DNA of 64,000 nucleotides from Apostichopus japonicus (Eukaryota > Echinodermata > Holothuroidea > Aspidochirotida > Stichopodidae). Made by a program: the position numbers and the translations under genes. The notes beneath the pieces were generated by a model, which was not told the DNA's origin, ran no database searches, and worked only from the letters and a program-made list of their open reading frames with translations. Location: positions 23,603,841-23,667,840 of the forward strand of contig NC_092575.1 in the NCBI RefSeq assembly GCF_037975245.1, written 5' to 3'. Position 1 is the first letter of the stretch; each line of letters starts with the position of its first letter. Shown here piece after piece: positions 53,271-64,000 of the stretch.

Positions 53271-53348
53271 ATCAGGACTCCCGCTGTATTAATATAACTC
53301 TCATAGACCTAATTAAGCACATGTGAAAATGGCCACCACGAAAACCTC
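53271..53348 (+). CDS. Propeller/death-fold gene, start-codon exon
   Basis: A strong acceptor (TTTTTCTAATTTTATTCGCAG) precedes 78 nt containing GAAAATGGCC, a good start context, at 53,329. The coding part is ATG plus 17 nt (MATTKT and two bases), ending at a TC|GTAAGTGCC donor in phase 2. The next exon at 55,054 opens with one base that completes the codon and then stays in the propeller frame. A two-codon ATG TGA upstream frame lies at 53,321. Joining is inferred from splice signals and phase. Confidence 0.65.
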
Positions 53349-55053
53349 GTAAGTGCCATTATTTCTTTTATAAAATATCCAAATATGTATATTCTTGGCA
53401 ATTATACATGACAGATATATGAAAAAAGTATTGATTATTTGTTTACTTAACAATCACCTAAAAATATACAAGCAATGTTGTAAAATGAAAATCTTTCGTA
53501 AAAAGAAGTCTTGCATAAATGAAATGTTCGTTCCCGAGATAACTCCTGAAATATGGAAAATGGATCAGTGACGATGGGGAGGGGTGGGTGGGGGATAGGA
53601 CATCACGGTGTTGCTGCATTGAGGAGGTGAAGAACGATGCCATCTCAAGTCGCGGATAAAATGGATCCTCTCTTTATTCTGTGCCAGATATTACATTATT
53701 TTAATATGACTACGAAACAGCACCTTTCGATTGATTACTTTAATTTATCAGCAAAATGTCTCAACAAAAAGACATTTTTTAAAGAACACAAAATGACAAA
53801 GTAAGGTATTTGTCCAAGATGTGCACTTCTAATTTATGAAACGGGGCAATTCTTAACGTTTTTGTTACAAAACAAGAGGAACGTGTCCCCTCGGATGCAG
53901 AGCATCGGGTCAATTGCCCTTGGATATTACACAAATTTTATAGAGATGAAAGAACATGTTTTGATGTTAGAGTTATTAGAAGTTTAAAACAGTGGATTAA
54001 CATTAAGATTTAGCATTGCACTGAGGCACCGGCGTCATCGATCTCTGTACCCTTAAGTGAGCTTTCCAGAGTTTTAGCATATTCTGAGGGTAAATATCTT
54101 TGAAATATGTGAAGCTATAGAGACTATACTATATCAAAACTAAACTTCTGTCTGAAGTTAACCCGTAAACACTTTACACCAAGTTGATTTTCTTTAATAG
54201 CGCCATCATTTGTTCATTAATGGAGCCCTTGATAAAGTTATTTTTCTTGAATAGCTCCACCATTTACAACTTGTGGGTGTGTAATTGTCTCACATATTTT
54301 GGCGCTTAACTCAAATGAATATGAATGTACTGCATGTGGTCAACACGCAGCACAATTAAGTTGCCCTAGAAAATTACATCAGGACATATATATGATAACG
54401 ATTAATATTGAAGATAAATAAATCGTATTCAAGCAATCTAACTAAAACCTATGCAATTTCATAACTTTGACTGAAACAGCCGGCTTTTAACAATTAGGCC
54501 TATTTAGTCGGTGTTGTTATATTGTTAAAGGAATATTTTCATATTGGTACACAGTAATTACTTTGCATTGTTTTTCTTGATTCTGAGTTTCATTTCGACT
54601 TTTATAGGATCCTTTAATATTTGGTTCGGTCAATTTTTGCAATTTCTAGCACTTTTTACTCCGCTTGCCAAATATACATCCATGCATGTGGCGCCATGTA
54701 CTTCCTTCACGCTTATGCCCGAGAGTGTTCGTCTAAACATGCAAGTCATTGTACTATAGCCTAGCGGCCAGTATCATTATTGGCATTGAACGTCACATTT
54801 TCGAAGATTACTATGTCAGTTAATTGCTCTGGACGATTGCCATTGTTTTTCCAGACTTTATAATTCCATTGTATAAATTATCAATAGATTTTTAAAGATT
54901 CAGTACCCTTCATAAGGCCTATAGCGACTTCGAAGTCTGAGCGCTGTTCATCAACATTCCGTCGATCAAAAATCACTCTAAATTCTTCGTTACCACGGAT
55001 ACAAGCTTCCAACCCTGACCTTATTTTTCACTTTTTGCCTTCCACACACACAG
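53349..55053 (+). other. Intron of the propeller gene
   Basis: 1.7 kb of AT-rich sequence ending in TTTTTGCCTTCCACACACACAG. No further exon recognised; the 71-codon frame at 54,544-54,759 is hydrophobic but has no flanking splice logic. Confidence 0.55.
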
Positions 55054-55930
55054 AGTACATACAACGATACCAAGATTCACTGTACAATATGGTTACAATG
55101 TGCGGCACATGGACGTGCTCGATACTGGCCGTTTGGCAGTCGCTGGAATTAGCAGCATGAAAGAGAACTCATTTATCGATCTGTTTATGTTTAACATTAA
55201 TCCTGATTCTCAGGAAAAACCGTTATTATTGACGTCAGATCCCTACTTTTCTGAGGAATTTAACGACTTTGGATGGCGGTCTGTTTGTTTACTGGATGAT
55301 CGTCTGTTTTTAACGTGTTGTAAGGATACGATATCATTGTACGATAGTAGTAGTAATGGCGGTCTGGTCAATCGAGGGAAGTTTAACGGTGAAGCCTACT
55401 GTATGACAACCAGAGATGGGTTAGTCTATGTCGGTTTATATGCATCCAATGAGGTGATTGTCTTATATTCGAGAGAATTGAGAAAAAAGAAGACAATCAC
55501 CTTAAAAGGATTAGGAGGAGCAGACTGTCCCTGGGATATAACAGTTAGTAATAATAAACTGTTTATCTGTACAGTCTTTAGTAAGAGAGCTGTAATGTAT
55601 AATAGTGAGGGAGAAATAGAACAGGAATATACAAACAAACAGTACAGAGATGCATATAGTATAACAGTCAGTGAAGAGAAAGGATTAATATTTATATTAT
55701 GGGAGGGTGGTGGGAGTAGACAAGTTGTTGTTTACTCTCTATCTGGGGGTCATTCTTCCATCTCTGGGGGTCATTCTTCCATCTCTGGGGGTCATTCTTC
55801 CATCTCTGGGGGTCCTATCTTGGCTTCTTTTAAAGTTCCTGCTTATTCCTGGAGAATCAGGATCAATAATAACATAAACAGATTGTTTTTGGTTACCTGG
55901 AAAACTGGAGAAGTCTATGAATATCACACA
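55054..55930 (+). CDS. Beta-propeller (NHL/TRIM-like) exon
   Basis: This 877-nt exon encodes about 292 residues with repeating blade-like segments: RHMDVLDTGRLAVAG, LLDDRLFLTCCKDTISLYD, YCMTTRDGLVYVGLYASNE, CPWDITVSNNKLFIC, SITVSEEKGLIFILW and RINNNINRLFLVTW. Such patterns are typical of NHL/TRIM-like propellers that bind protein or RNA partners. No RING or B-box is encoded upstream in the assembled gene, whose N-terminus is short. A 21-nt tandem repeat at 55,737-55,811 inserts SISGGHS copies between blades. The frame runs past the exon to a TGA at 56,006, but CACACA|GTAAGTACTG at 55,931 is a strong donor in phase 0. The nearest frame start at 55,100 is GTG and not a real start. Cytosolic, since no signal peptide is seen. 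Confidence 0.82.
55737..55811 (+). repeat. In-frame 21-bp tandem repeat in the propeller exon
   Basis: TCTGGGGGTCATTCTTCCATC repeats three times with a fourth partial copy, encoding SGGHSSI. The copies are almost identical at the DNA level, so expansion is recent. It sits in a loop between predicted strands. Confidence 0.95.
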
Positions 55931-56239
55931 GTAAGTACTGATAAAGGAACTATAGGCCTATGGTCAAAATTAGGAATATTAATCACTTTTATTAAAGCAA
56001 TCCTTTGATTGAAGCTCAACAAATTGGGTATCATTCTATGCGAACAAGTGACGAGAAGACACTCTTAGATGTTTTGAGATCTAGTTTGCAAAATTTAATG
56101 AAAAATAAAGGCACATTTTTCTTTGGGATTTGCTGATTCTGGTAAGGTTGTCATGGAAGTGTTTTGTACTGTCAATGTAAATGTAAAATTGGTTTTCCTT
56201 ATTTTCTCAATCTTCCTTGCTTCAAAAATAAACAAAATT

Positions 56240-57010
56240 GTTACTAGTGAATGCGGAATTTTATTAAGAACACAACTATCACTTGTTTGTTAAGATGAAG
56301 ATCAAAATGGTGGAAAAGTAAGTGCAATTTTTTTTTTAAATTTAGGCCATTGGATGCTTGTTGCCTGTTGCAATATTAGAGTAACACACAAAATATGGAA
56401 AATATTTCTTCTTATTTTCTGAGCTTACAAGCTGCTAATTTTGACAAATTTGGTATTAGTGAATGCGGAATTTTATGAAGAGCACAACTATTGCTTGTTT
56501 GTTAAGAGGGAGATCAAAATGGTGGAAAAGGAAGTGCAAAATTTTATGAAAAATTTAGGCCATTGGATGCTTGTTGCCCTTTGCAATATTAGAGCAACAC
56601 ATTAAATTTGGGAAATATTTTGTCTTATTTTCTGAGCTTACAAGCTACTAATTTTGACAAATTTGGTATTAGTGAATGTGGAATTTTATGAAGAGCACAA
56701 CTATTGCTTGTTTGTTAAGAGGGAGATCAAAATGGTGGAAAAGTAAGTGCAAAATTTTATGAAAAATTTAGGCCATTGGATCCTAGTTGCACTGTGCAAT
56801 ATTAAAGCAACAGTCAAGATTTTGAAAATATTTCTTCTTATTTCCTGAGCTTACAAGCTCCTAATTTTGACAAATTTGGTATTAGTGAATGCAGAATTTT
56901 ATGAAGAGCACAACTATTGCTTGTTTGTTAAGAGGGAGATCAAAATGGTGGAAAAGTAAGTGCAAAATTTTATGTAAAATTTAGGCCATTGGATACTACT
57001 TGCACTATCT
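56240..57010 (+). repeat. ~210-bp intronic tandem array, four units
   Basis: Units starting at TTAGTGAATGCGGAATTTTA recur near 56,242, 56,450, 56,661 and 56,873, a period of about 208-212 bp. Shared blocks include GCACAACTATTGCTTGTTTG and AGATCAAAATGGTGGAAAAG. It lies in the proposed intron between the propeller and death-fold exons. Confidence 0.93.
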
Positions 57011-58798
57011 TACAAAAAGGCCATACTGCTGCCATGTTGATTAGTTTGACACTAGTGCACATGTATAGCAAATACTGCAGTGATGATACCTTGATTTGAT
57101 GACAGTATTTAAGTCTTGATATTTAAAATGGCCCGACACAAGCTTCCCTCTATTTTGGGATGTAGGGTGCTTTATTTAGGGGCACATTAGTAAAAAATGC
57201 AGAAAAAGAAGGGGGAAATGTGACCTTAGCCTTGTCTTATTTTCACATTGTCGACAGAGTTAAGACTGCAAAATTCACAAAGCCATTGAAATCATTTTCA
57301 TTACTTCTGAGGATACAAAGTTGTAGCTAAGTACAGGCTTACTTTAATAGGGGTTGCATTGAGTCAGTTGACTGTATTTTTGTCAGTTCTCTTCAAGTGG
57401 TTCATTTCACTAATGGCCTATGATTTCCATTACAAAGAATGTACAGTGTATGTAGTCAGTAGTCCTTAAAAGTAACAACATATTTGGATTAGTTACTGAC
57501 AATGTTAAGTAGGTACAGTAAGTAGGTATAATTTAGCTGTACTAAGTCTACACTCATAAGAAATATATATATATACTGCAGTGTCAATTTGCGCCAGTAA
57601 CTATTATAGACATCACATTGTATAAGTGACGATACACAATATCCTGCTTTATTTGTTTAAATATGCAAAAAGATCCCCATTCATTAGCTGTCACCAAGCA
57701 CACTGTGTAATGGATGTAATTGCTATGCAAATGGATTTCACATGATTAATGCTACCTATGCATGAGAAAGCATTACCACATGTCAACCAGTGTAAGAACA
57801 ATGGTCTTCCTAGCTGTTAAAGGTATATTTGTACATGTCATCAGGCCACACCAATATACTAGTAAATTATGTCAGACAGGCTTAAGTAACCCAGGAACCT
57901 TGGTTAAAATAGCATGATCATCAGTTGATAAGTGCTCATGTTTTCAATAATTAAATGTTTTACATTCATTCTTTGTCATGAAGCTGTGTAGAGCTCATAG
58001 AGCAATAGCTGCACATAAATTTTAGTACATACACCAATCTTACAAAGTCTTGACAGTGCAAATGGACCTTGATTATTCAGGCAATAAGCTGCAGCACATG
58101 TAGTCTAGCTGTGCCACTTACAAGCATTTAACCATACTTTCCAGTCTATAGTGCACTTCTAAGTTAGTTGTGTGTACTCATTCAGTAAATCTCTATTGCA
58201 AGATTGTAGGATTATATAAGTGAATCTTCTGTTAGTAAAATACTGCATCAATGATTGACATAGTAAATTCATGAAAACAACACAATTAAGGAAAACGTGA
58301 GTGGTAAGAAGGGGATTAGGGAGAGGGTTATTAATGTTGTTTTAATGTTATTGACCACCTACATTGCCCAGAATAGAAGACACTTCAACTAGTTCCCACA
58401 CAAACATGGGTCACAATGTAGTGTTTATTGGCTAAATTTGGAGAATAATGTTTAACCCATCAACTATAATTTTAAGTTGGTGGGGCCAAGAATAAATCTA
58501 CTGTACAACAATCTGCCTGACACAGCGTCATGTATAGAAACATGTACCTGTACAGTCTTAAAAATCAATACAACCAATTGTTAGCTTTTAATACTTTAAT
58601 TTATTCTGAAATGTATATAAAAGATTGTTGTTAGAGGAATTCAGGTAAAACACAGTCACACAATCAACACCATAATATTTAAAGATATCCCTCCCTTGGA
58701 ATGTGTTGCTGTCTCAATGCCTCAAAATTGTAAATCTATTTTTTTTTATAGTCACCAGTATATTTATATGATTTTGTTTTTGTTGTCTGTTTTTATAG
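57011..58798 (+). other. Rest of the intron; no exon recognised
   Basis: AT-rich sequence ending in a T-rich tract (TTTTTGTTGTCTGTTTTTATAG). No coding block found. Confidence 0.5.
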
Positions 58799-59069
58799 GG
58801 TGACTTCTTTACATTTGATAGCCTCCTGATGCACTCAGAGTCATTGATTGAGAAAGATGACTGTCAGAAGCTTCTTGACTACCTAAAGGTTCCAGCTGAG
58901 GAGTCAGAGGACATTATTAAGAGTGATGCGCCCTTTTCTTCTCTTGTCCACCATCTCAGAAAGGCAGGGAAGGTCTCTGTTTATGACATCAGCCATTTAA
59001 TGACAGCATGCTCTGACAAAGGACTGAGTAAATTGGTGGCAGTATTGACTGTCTACCAACAAGCTAAAG
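58799..59069 (+). CDS. Death-effector-like domain exon, probably of the propeller gene
   Basis: A T-rich acceptor and a donor (CTAAAG|GTAAGT) bound 271 nt encoding about 90 residues. The residues follow the death-effector six-helix pattern: FDSLLMHSESLIEKDDCQKL (helices 1-2), a middle loop, LVHHLRKAGKVSVYDISHLM (helices 4-5 with the typical small turn) and LSKLVAVLTVYQ (helix 6). Such domains bind one another in caspase-8/FADD-type signalling. The exon begins in phase 0, matching the propeller donor at 55,931, 2.9 kb upstream, so the simplest model is a propeller followed by this domain. It ends in phase 1, so at least one more exon lies downstream. A CARD or other death-fold member cannot be excluded. 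An ATG inside at 58,829 is not needed. Confidence 0.75.
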
Positions 59070-59907
59070 GTAAGTTTATATCAGAGAGCTTAACAAGTTG
59101 AATATGTTGTGAATCACAAAACATTCAAACTCTTGCCCAAACAAAGAATAAAATCATTTGAGCTAATATTGTATCATTGTAAAGTACTATTTGGGGGCCT
59201 GAAGGGGATCTTGGGGGACAATCCACGCAAATGAAAGAGGAAATCCGTCCAAGTTGTTTAACTGCAATCTATTCCACAAATTGACAGCATGCACGAACCT
59301 AGATGAACATGCAGCATACAAAAGGATACAATGAGCTGTAATGGAGCAGTATTGGAGCATTAATGGAGCATTAATGGAGCATTAATGGAGCAGCAATTAA
59401 CAAGATGTAATGAAACATGAATAAAACATGCTTCCTTGCAATATAACCCGGTTAACTATTGTCCACCAACACTCTCTAATTAAATAGTTAAGAAGTAGCA
59501 ACCATAGTGCATGAGAACCCCACCATTGTAACTCTTGAATTTCCTTTGAACTGATCTGACGGTCCACAGCAAATATGTACCCAATGGACTAATAGGAAAC
59601 ATGATAAAATAATAACAAATAATGCAGCAGATCAGAACTGCTTCAATCACATCCTAACAGTCACAAGTGAAGAATACAAGAACATATACCCAACTTGATC
59701 ATACCCATTTAATGTGAATGTCAAGTTATGATGAATACAAAGATGAACACAAAATTAATATAGGTGTATTATGATGATACTCTACGTCTACAAACCATCT
59801 GAACCATCAGGAATCTACTGTAAAGAAGTTATGATAATAACCAACAGTTGTACTAGCTATTAACACCACAACACAACCAGACACCAGCCTGCAGCTATGT
59901 CAAAAGT
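59070..59907 (+). other. Downstream of the death-fold exon; no exon recognised
   Basis: Contains a short GGAGCATTAAT repeat (four tandem units near 59,344-59,392). The continuing exon of the gene was not found. Confidence 0.5.
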
Positions 59908-60615
59908 AACAAGCTGTGTTGAAATCCTGACACAAATATTTACAGCAACAATCAAGAAATAAAAAGAACAAACAAAATACAATTTAAGAAGTAATTAAAG
60001 AGTAGAAGTAACAGCTTATTTCATATAAATTCCTGGCACAAAGCTTATATTCACTGCTTATCCTAGCACAAAACTGACAAAAGTGTTACAGAACATTTTG
60101 TTTCACTATGCTGCTTTAATGCTGGCATGCACTAACTCTATTGTATTGATTAAGAAAAACAAAGATCCACATTGTACAGTACTAACTTTCCACTGCACTG
60201 CCCAGAAAAAAATACCAACATATATCTAACTCAATATATACAGAAATTATGATTAGAGTGCAACAATGTAAGGTCTACAATATTGCTAACCTAACCTTAA
60301 AGGTACCCACTTCCTTAACACTGTGGAGATCTACCTAACACTGAACACCTCATTTTGAATGCATAGCCACATATGAACATATAATTGACAATTACTGACT
60401 CTTTAACCTTGCTATAGAACTAGGAAGTAGCATAACTGTTAAAGCAACACCATGAGCCAGCCATGCAGTTACAATGGTTATCTCAATCATATCCCTCCAA
60501 TATACACTCATAAACCCAGAACTAAACTCTTCTCTCAATGAATGAATGAACTAATTAATGTTAACAATTAAATGAAAAATTTGATGACTGGAGGCACTCT
60601 GAGCGATTGATTGGT
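59908..60615. repeat. Segmental tandem duplication, unit 1
   Basis: AACAAGCTGTGTTGAA starts this unit and recurs at 60,616. The units are collinear through AGCAGCTTATTTCATATAAA-type blocks, TGCATAGCCACATATG and TATACACTCATAAACCC. They are roughly 85-90% identical by eye. No coding frame. Confidence 0.93.
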
Positions 60616-61465
60616 AACAAGCTGTGTTGAACCTGGCACAAATATTTACAATATAACAATCAAAATACAATTAAAGAAGTAACTAAAGAATAGAAGTAAC
60701 AGCTTATTTCATATAAATTCCTAACACGAAGCACATATGCACTGTTCCACCTAGCACAGAAGTGTTACAGAACATTCAGCCAGTTGGGACAATTTCCTAA
60801 TGCTAATACCTCCCTCAACTGTACTCCAATATCATGCTTCAAAGCACTGGTACAAACAGTTCCTAACCTTGATCTGATAGAAACATGATATTCATATTAC
60901 TCGTACTCACAATACGAGTGCTCTGAAGCGGGACATGACACTACAGTATAGGAAAATTGTCCCAACTGGATGGAAACACGTTGCTCCACTTTGCTGCTTT
61001 AATGCTGGCATGGACTAACACTATTGTATTGATTAACAACAACAAAGATTCACATTGTAAGCTTTCCACTGCACTGCCCAGAAACAAATACCAACATATA
61101 TCTAACTCAGCATAGATCCATTTCCAGAAATTATGAATCGAGAACAACACTGTGTCTACAATACTGTTAACCTAATCTTAAAGGTACACACTTCCTTAAA
61201 CACTTTGAGATCTCCCTCACACTGAACACCACATTTTGAATGCATAGCCACATATGTACACATAATTGACAATTACTGACTTTTAACCTTTCTATAGAAC
61301 TAAGAAGTAGCATAATTGATAAAGCCACACCATTAGTCAGCCATGCATTTATCATGGGTTATCTCAACCATGAACCTCCAATATACACTCATAAACCCCA
61401 GAACTAAACTCTCAAAGTACTAATGTTAACCATTAAAGGAGAAATATGATAACTGGAGGTACCTC
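60616..61465. repeat. Segmental tandem duplication, unit 2, with MITE
   Basis: Collinear with unit 1 but carrying a 190-bp MITE at 60,780-60,969 after TTACAGAACATT. Unit 1 has no such insertion there. Confidence 0.93.
60780..60969 (+). mobile_element. 190-bp MITE with CCAGTTGGGACAATTT termini
   Basis: Left end CCAGTTGGGACAATTTCCTA and right end TAGGAAAATTGTCCCAACTG-G form about 19-bp inverted repeats with one offset. The same family occurs reversed at 49,854-50,059. A target duplication is not clear. Confidence 0.88.
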
Positions 61466-61559
61466 CAGGAAAGTAGTTTTTGAAAACTTCTAGCAGCTAT
61501 AGCGTGCTTTAATTTGGGTCTTATACTGACTACCTTTACAGTAGGTGGCCAAAATAGTG

Positions 61560-62394
61560 TTAAAGGCATTGAAGACTCGCCCAAAACCGCATGCCGCGCT
61601 CTGAAAAATTTAACTTTCCGTTGCTTGCAAGTAAAGTTTTCTGCTTGTCGCTACAAAATGCAGACAGTAATGGAACGTGATACCTTGTTATCTTTTATCT
61701 TGACCTGAGATGTCCATCGATCCTATGTACACTTTGTTGTGGGTATTGACCGTAGCTGTATGTATTGACTGTACACTAGTGTCTTATTACCGATGGTAGC
61801 AGGTAGCCTACGCCCATTAAAAGCCCCATTGACTTACACACTAAATCACAAAAGTAATGTCTTCTCTAAGCCTAGATAGAAGTTTTCACTTGCTAAACGC
61901 TACCCATCACTGGATAGCTGACAAGTTGGCCTTTCATGGCACCATCAATTTTCCGTACCATGACCATGTAGATTTTTTGCTACGAGAGCCGGAACTTTTC
62001 GTCACTTGTAAACAAACCTCTCCACTCCGTGGTAAACAAATTTCCTACGCTGCTCCTTGGAGGCCTAAAGGGGTCTAAAATTGCCTCAATTGACCCAATT
62101 TTTTAACCACATGTGCTTCCATTCATGTTCTTTAACATCAAAGCCACAAAAAAGCACATCCTAATTGATAACATAGCAAAAAAGTTGTTCTCCTGTTCCT
62201 AATTGGCACTTTTCCTGAAGGAGAACATTTGCCGCGGATTGATATAGAGGCTAATAGGAGTATGCCACCAGCAAGCTGTGTGTGTATTTTCTGGGATCGA
62301 TGGTGGTGTCTAACACTTGTAACACCTCGTTTGAAACTAGGTCAGATTACCGGCATGAGACGTTTCTTTGTGTGCAAGTCTTCAAACCCTTTAA
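61560..62394. mobile_element. TTAA-flanked MITE, long copy with a nested element
   Basis: TTAAAGGCATTGAAGACT at the left and AGTCTTCAAACCCTTTAA at the right match the copy at 14,761-15,126. Outside the nested element the two align end to end (366 vs 363 bp). Confidence 0.9.
61802..62269. mobile_element. Nested 468-bp MITE with 4-bp target duplication
   Basis: It is bounded by AGCA at 61,798-61,801 and 62,270-62,273. The paralogous element near 15,000 has a single AGCA (GTAGCAAGCTG) and no insertion. The ends GGTAGCCTACGCC and the complement of GGTGGCATACTCC are imperfect inverted repeats. A fragment of the same family lies at 32,429-32,800. Confidence 0.88.
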
Positions 62395-63189
62395 GCTAAT
62401 GAAATACAGAGTCAATAAACACACCAGTTATTCAACTTTTCCCTCAAGGATGTAAATTAAAGAGCTACTTTAAATTCAACTTCTTGTACTCTTCTCACTG
62501 AGAACCAAGACGTCTCCTATGCAGCACAAATTATGAAGTGATTAAACAAAGGAAATGGGAGCACCTGTTCCTCAACCTACTCACTTGCTCACTAATACTG
62601 ATTTTCTTAGAAACAATTAGGAAAGGTATAGAATAGATACATATGCATCATCTGTGAAGTAACCAATCAAGGACATGCAGTCAACTCTGCATTACTCTAC
62701 CTGACTCAAATATACCATGCTCTAAGGGGTGCAGCTTTGTGCCAGGAGGGAACCTGTCATGATGAGTCACAACCTGTTTATAAGACCTCTCTGAGAGAAG
62801 CTCTGTCTTTTACGGTGATCTATGGGAGGCCAATAGGGAACTTACTAAGGCAGGCCAATTGTAAAATATAAAAAACTGCAAATTACCACAGTATTAACTT
62901 AATTAACCTATGGTTGATAGAATAAGGACCCTCCATCAATACTCTTTGATACAAATAATGTGATAAATGAGGTGGTAAGAAATTGAATAACAGCAATGGC
63001 ATGTAAAGTACTACACAGCCAGGAAGGAGAATCCAATTTGAATGTTAAAATCATTATGATTCCACTGTGACATGTTTCATTCAATGTCAAGGTCTTGCAT
63101 TATAATCAAGTCCTTTCATAATTCTGTAACTTATGGGTTATATATTCAAAAGTTTGTTTTGTGATATGTTCAGACAAGATTGGTAAAAT
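62395..63189. other. No gene recognised
   Basis: AT-rich sequence with no supported coding frame or repeat. Confidence 0.5.
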
Positions 63190-63960
63190 GTTGGAATTTC
63201 CTTTCCTTTTTGGTTCCTTGCTTTATCAAAAGGAACCGATGTAGTCAGGTTTGTGTGCTTGTGTGTGTCTGTGTGCATCTGTGACACTTGCTTGGGTACG
63301 CTCTATCTCAATAAGGGAAAGTTGAATTGTGGCCAAACTTGGACTATAGATCCGCCATATGGAGAAGGTGTGCTCTATTGTTTTTGGTGCACACAAAGGT
63401 CAGTTTCTGTCCAATAAACCCAAAATATTAAAACTGCAATAACTCCCAGTGCCAATGTTCGACAAGGTTGATATTTTGGGGAATATTTTCAAACTTAACG
63501 GTCATGTGATCCAAGGTCACCAAAGGTCAATTAATGATATAAAACTAGTATTTTGGGGGAGGAAATGGGCAAAGAAAAACTGTTTGAATTTCTACAGTTT
63601 TGATGCTCTATTTAGGTCTCACAGATCAAAAATGTCAATGGGTTGATCCCCTGGTGACCTTTGTGTGTGAAGTTATGTATACAAGTTCAAAGTTAATTTT
63701 TAGATATATGCAATTAACTCCCAATGCCAAGGTGTGTCACGGTTGATATTTTGGGACAAGTTGTGAATGGGGTGGTGGAACATTTTCAAACTTAACGGTC
63801 ATGTGATCTGAGGTCACCAATGTTATCATATCTGTTGACCCGCTTGTACCTGTGGGTGACGTTATATTTCTTACATTTTTGACGCCATATTCAGATCTCA
63901 AAAGTGCCTTCCGATCAAAAATCCGATCACAATTTGTGATCACAAAAGTGTTGGCTATAG
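63190..63960. repeat. Interspersed-repeat-like block with internal duplication
   Basis: CTCCCAGTGCCAATG...TTGATATTTTGGG near 63,446 recurs near 63,718, a spacing of about 275 bp, and TTTTCAAACTTAACGGTCAT occurs at both 63,486 and 63,783. A hairpin, GGTTCCTT...AAGGAACC, lies at 63,212-63,239 at the left side. A repeat class could not be assigned. Confidence 0.6.
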
Positions 63961-64000
63961 TGTTGGTTACTTTACATGGGTACATGTAGGACCACAATTA

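Noticed and set aside
55931-56008. C-terminal end of the propeller open frame to the TGA at 56,006
   Set aside because: It follows a strong GTAAGT donor and loses the blade pattern; kept only as an alternative if the intron is retained.

Overview
This is eukaryotic nuclear DNA: coding sequence is sparse and split by GT-AG introns, and microsatellites, satellites, SINEs, MITEs, a LINE remnant and a nested LTR retrotransposon fill most of the window. The gene content is animal: SIRT4, a galactose-3-O-sulfotransferase, and a beta-propeller gene that seems to carry a death-effector-like domain. The propeller/death-fold style and repeat style suggest a marine invertebrate deuterostome, probably an echinoderm and perhaps a sea cucumber. 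That placement is an inference.

Layout. 1-10.1 kb: no gene, with an (AT)n tract, a 64-bp tandem duplication and a ~160-bp satellite-like array rich in CACATGTG. 10.1-12.4 kb: SIRT4 on the minus strand, two coding exons, 323 aa complete; its intron holds a G-rich tract and a decayed hAT-like transposon. 12.5-15.1 kb: tRNA-derived SINEs, a large foldback (two arms of about 420-530 bp) and a TTAA-flanked MITE. 15.1-25.7 kb: intergenic, with a hAT MITE (8-bp target duplication), a LINE 3' end and two more SINEs. 25.7-29.5 kb: a GAL3ST-family sulfotransferase on the plus strand; a small exon carries the transmembrane anchor and joins in frame to the large catalytic exon. An (AAT)n array of about 235 bp begins about 50 bp after the first splice donor. 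29.5-34.9 kb: repeats, including an element with ~75-bp terminal inverted repeats and a ~1.2-kb array of a 46-bp minisatellite.

34,987-49,843: a minus-strand Ty3/Gypsy-type LTR retrotransposon with matching 752-bp LTRs, a 4-bp target duplication (GTGA), primer binding site, polypurine tract and frameshifted gag, protease, RT, RNase H and integrase. Three other elements sit inside it: a 439-bp MITE in the 3' LTR, a long-TIR element in the leader, and a 4.45-kb DNA transposon with apparently perfect 33-bp TIRs in the 5' LTR.

49.9-64 kb: a MITE, then a plus-strand gene assembled here from splice signals and phase. It has a possible untranslated exon, a short ATG exon, one propeller exon and a death-effector-like exon, and continues beyond the last exon found. 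Its introns and 3' side carry a 212-bp tandem array, a ~700-bp segmental duplication interrupted by a MITE in one copy, and a TTAA element containing a nested MITE whose empty site survives at 14.8-15.1 kb.

The three host genes have no evident functional link. The most notable candidate is the propeller plus death-fold gene.
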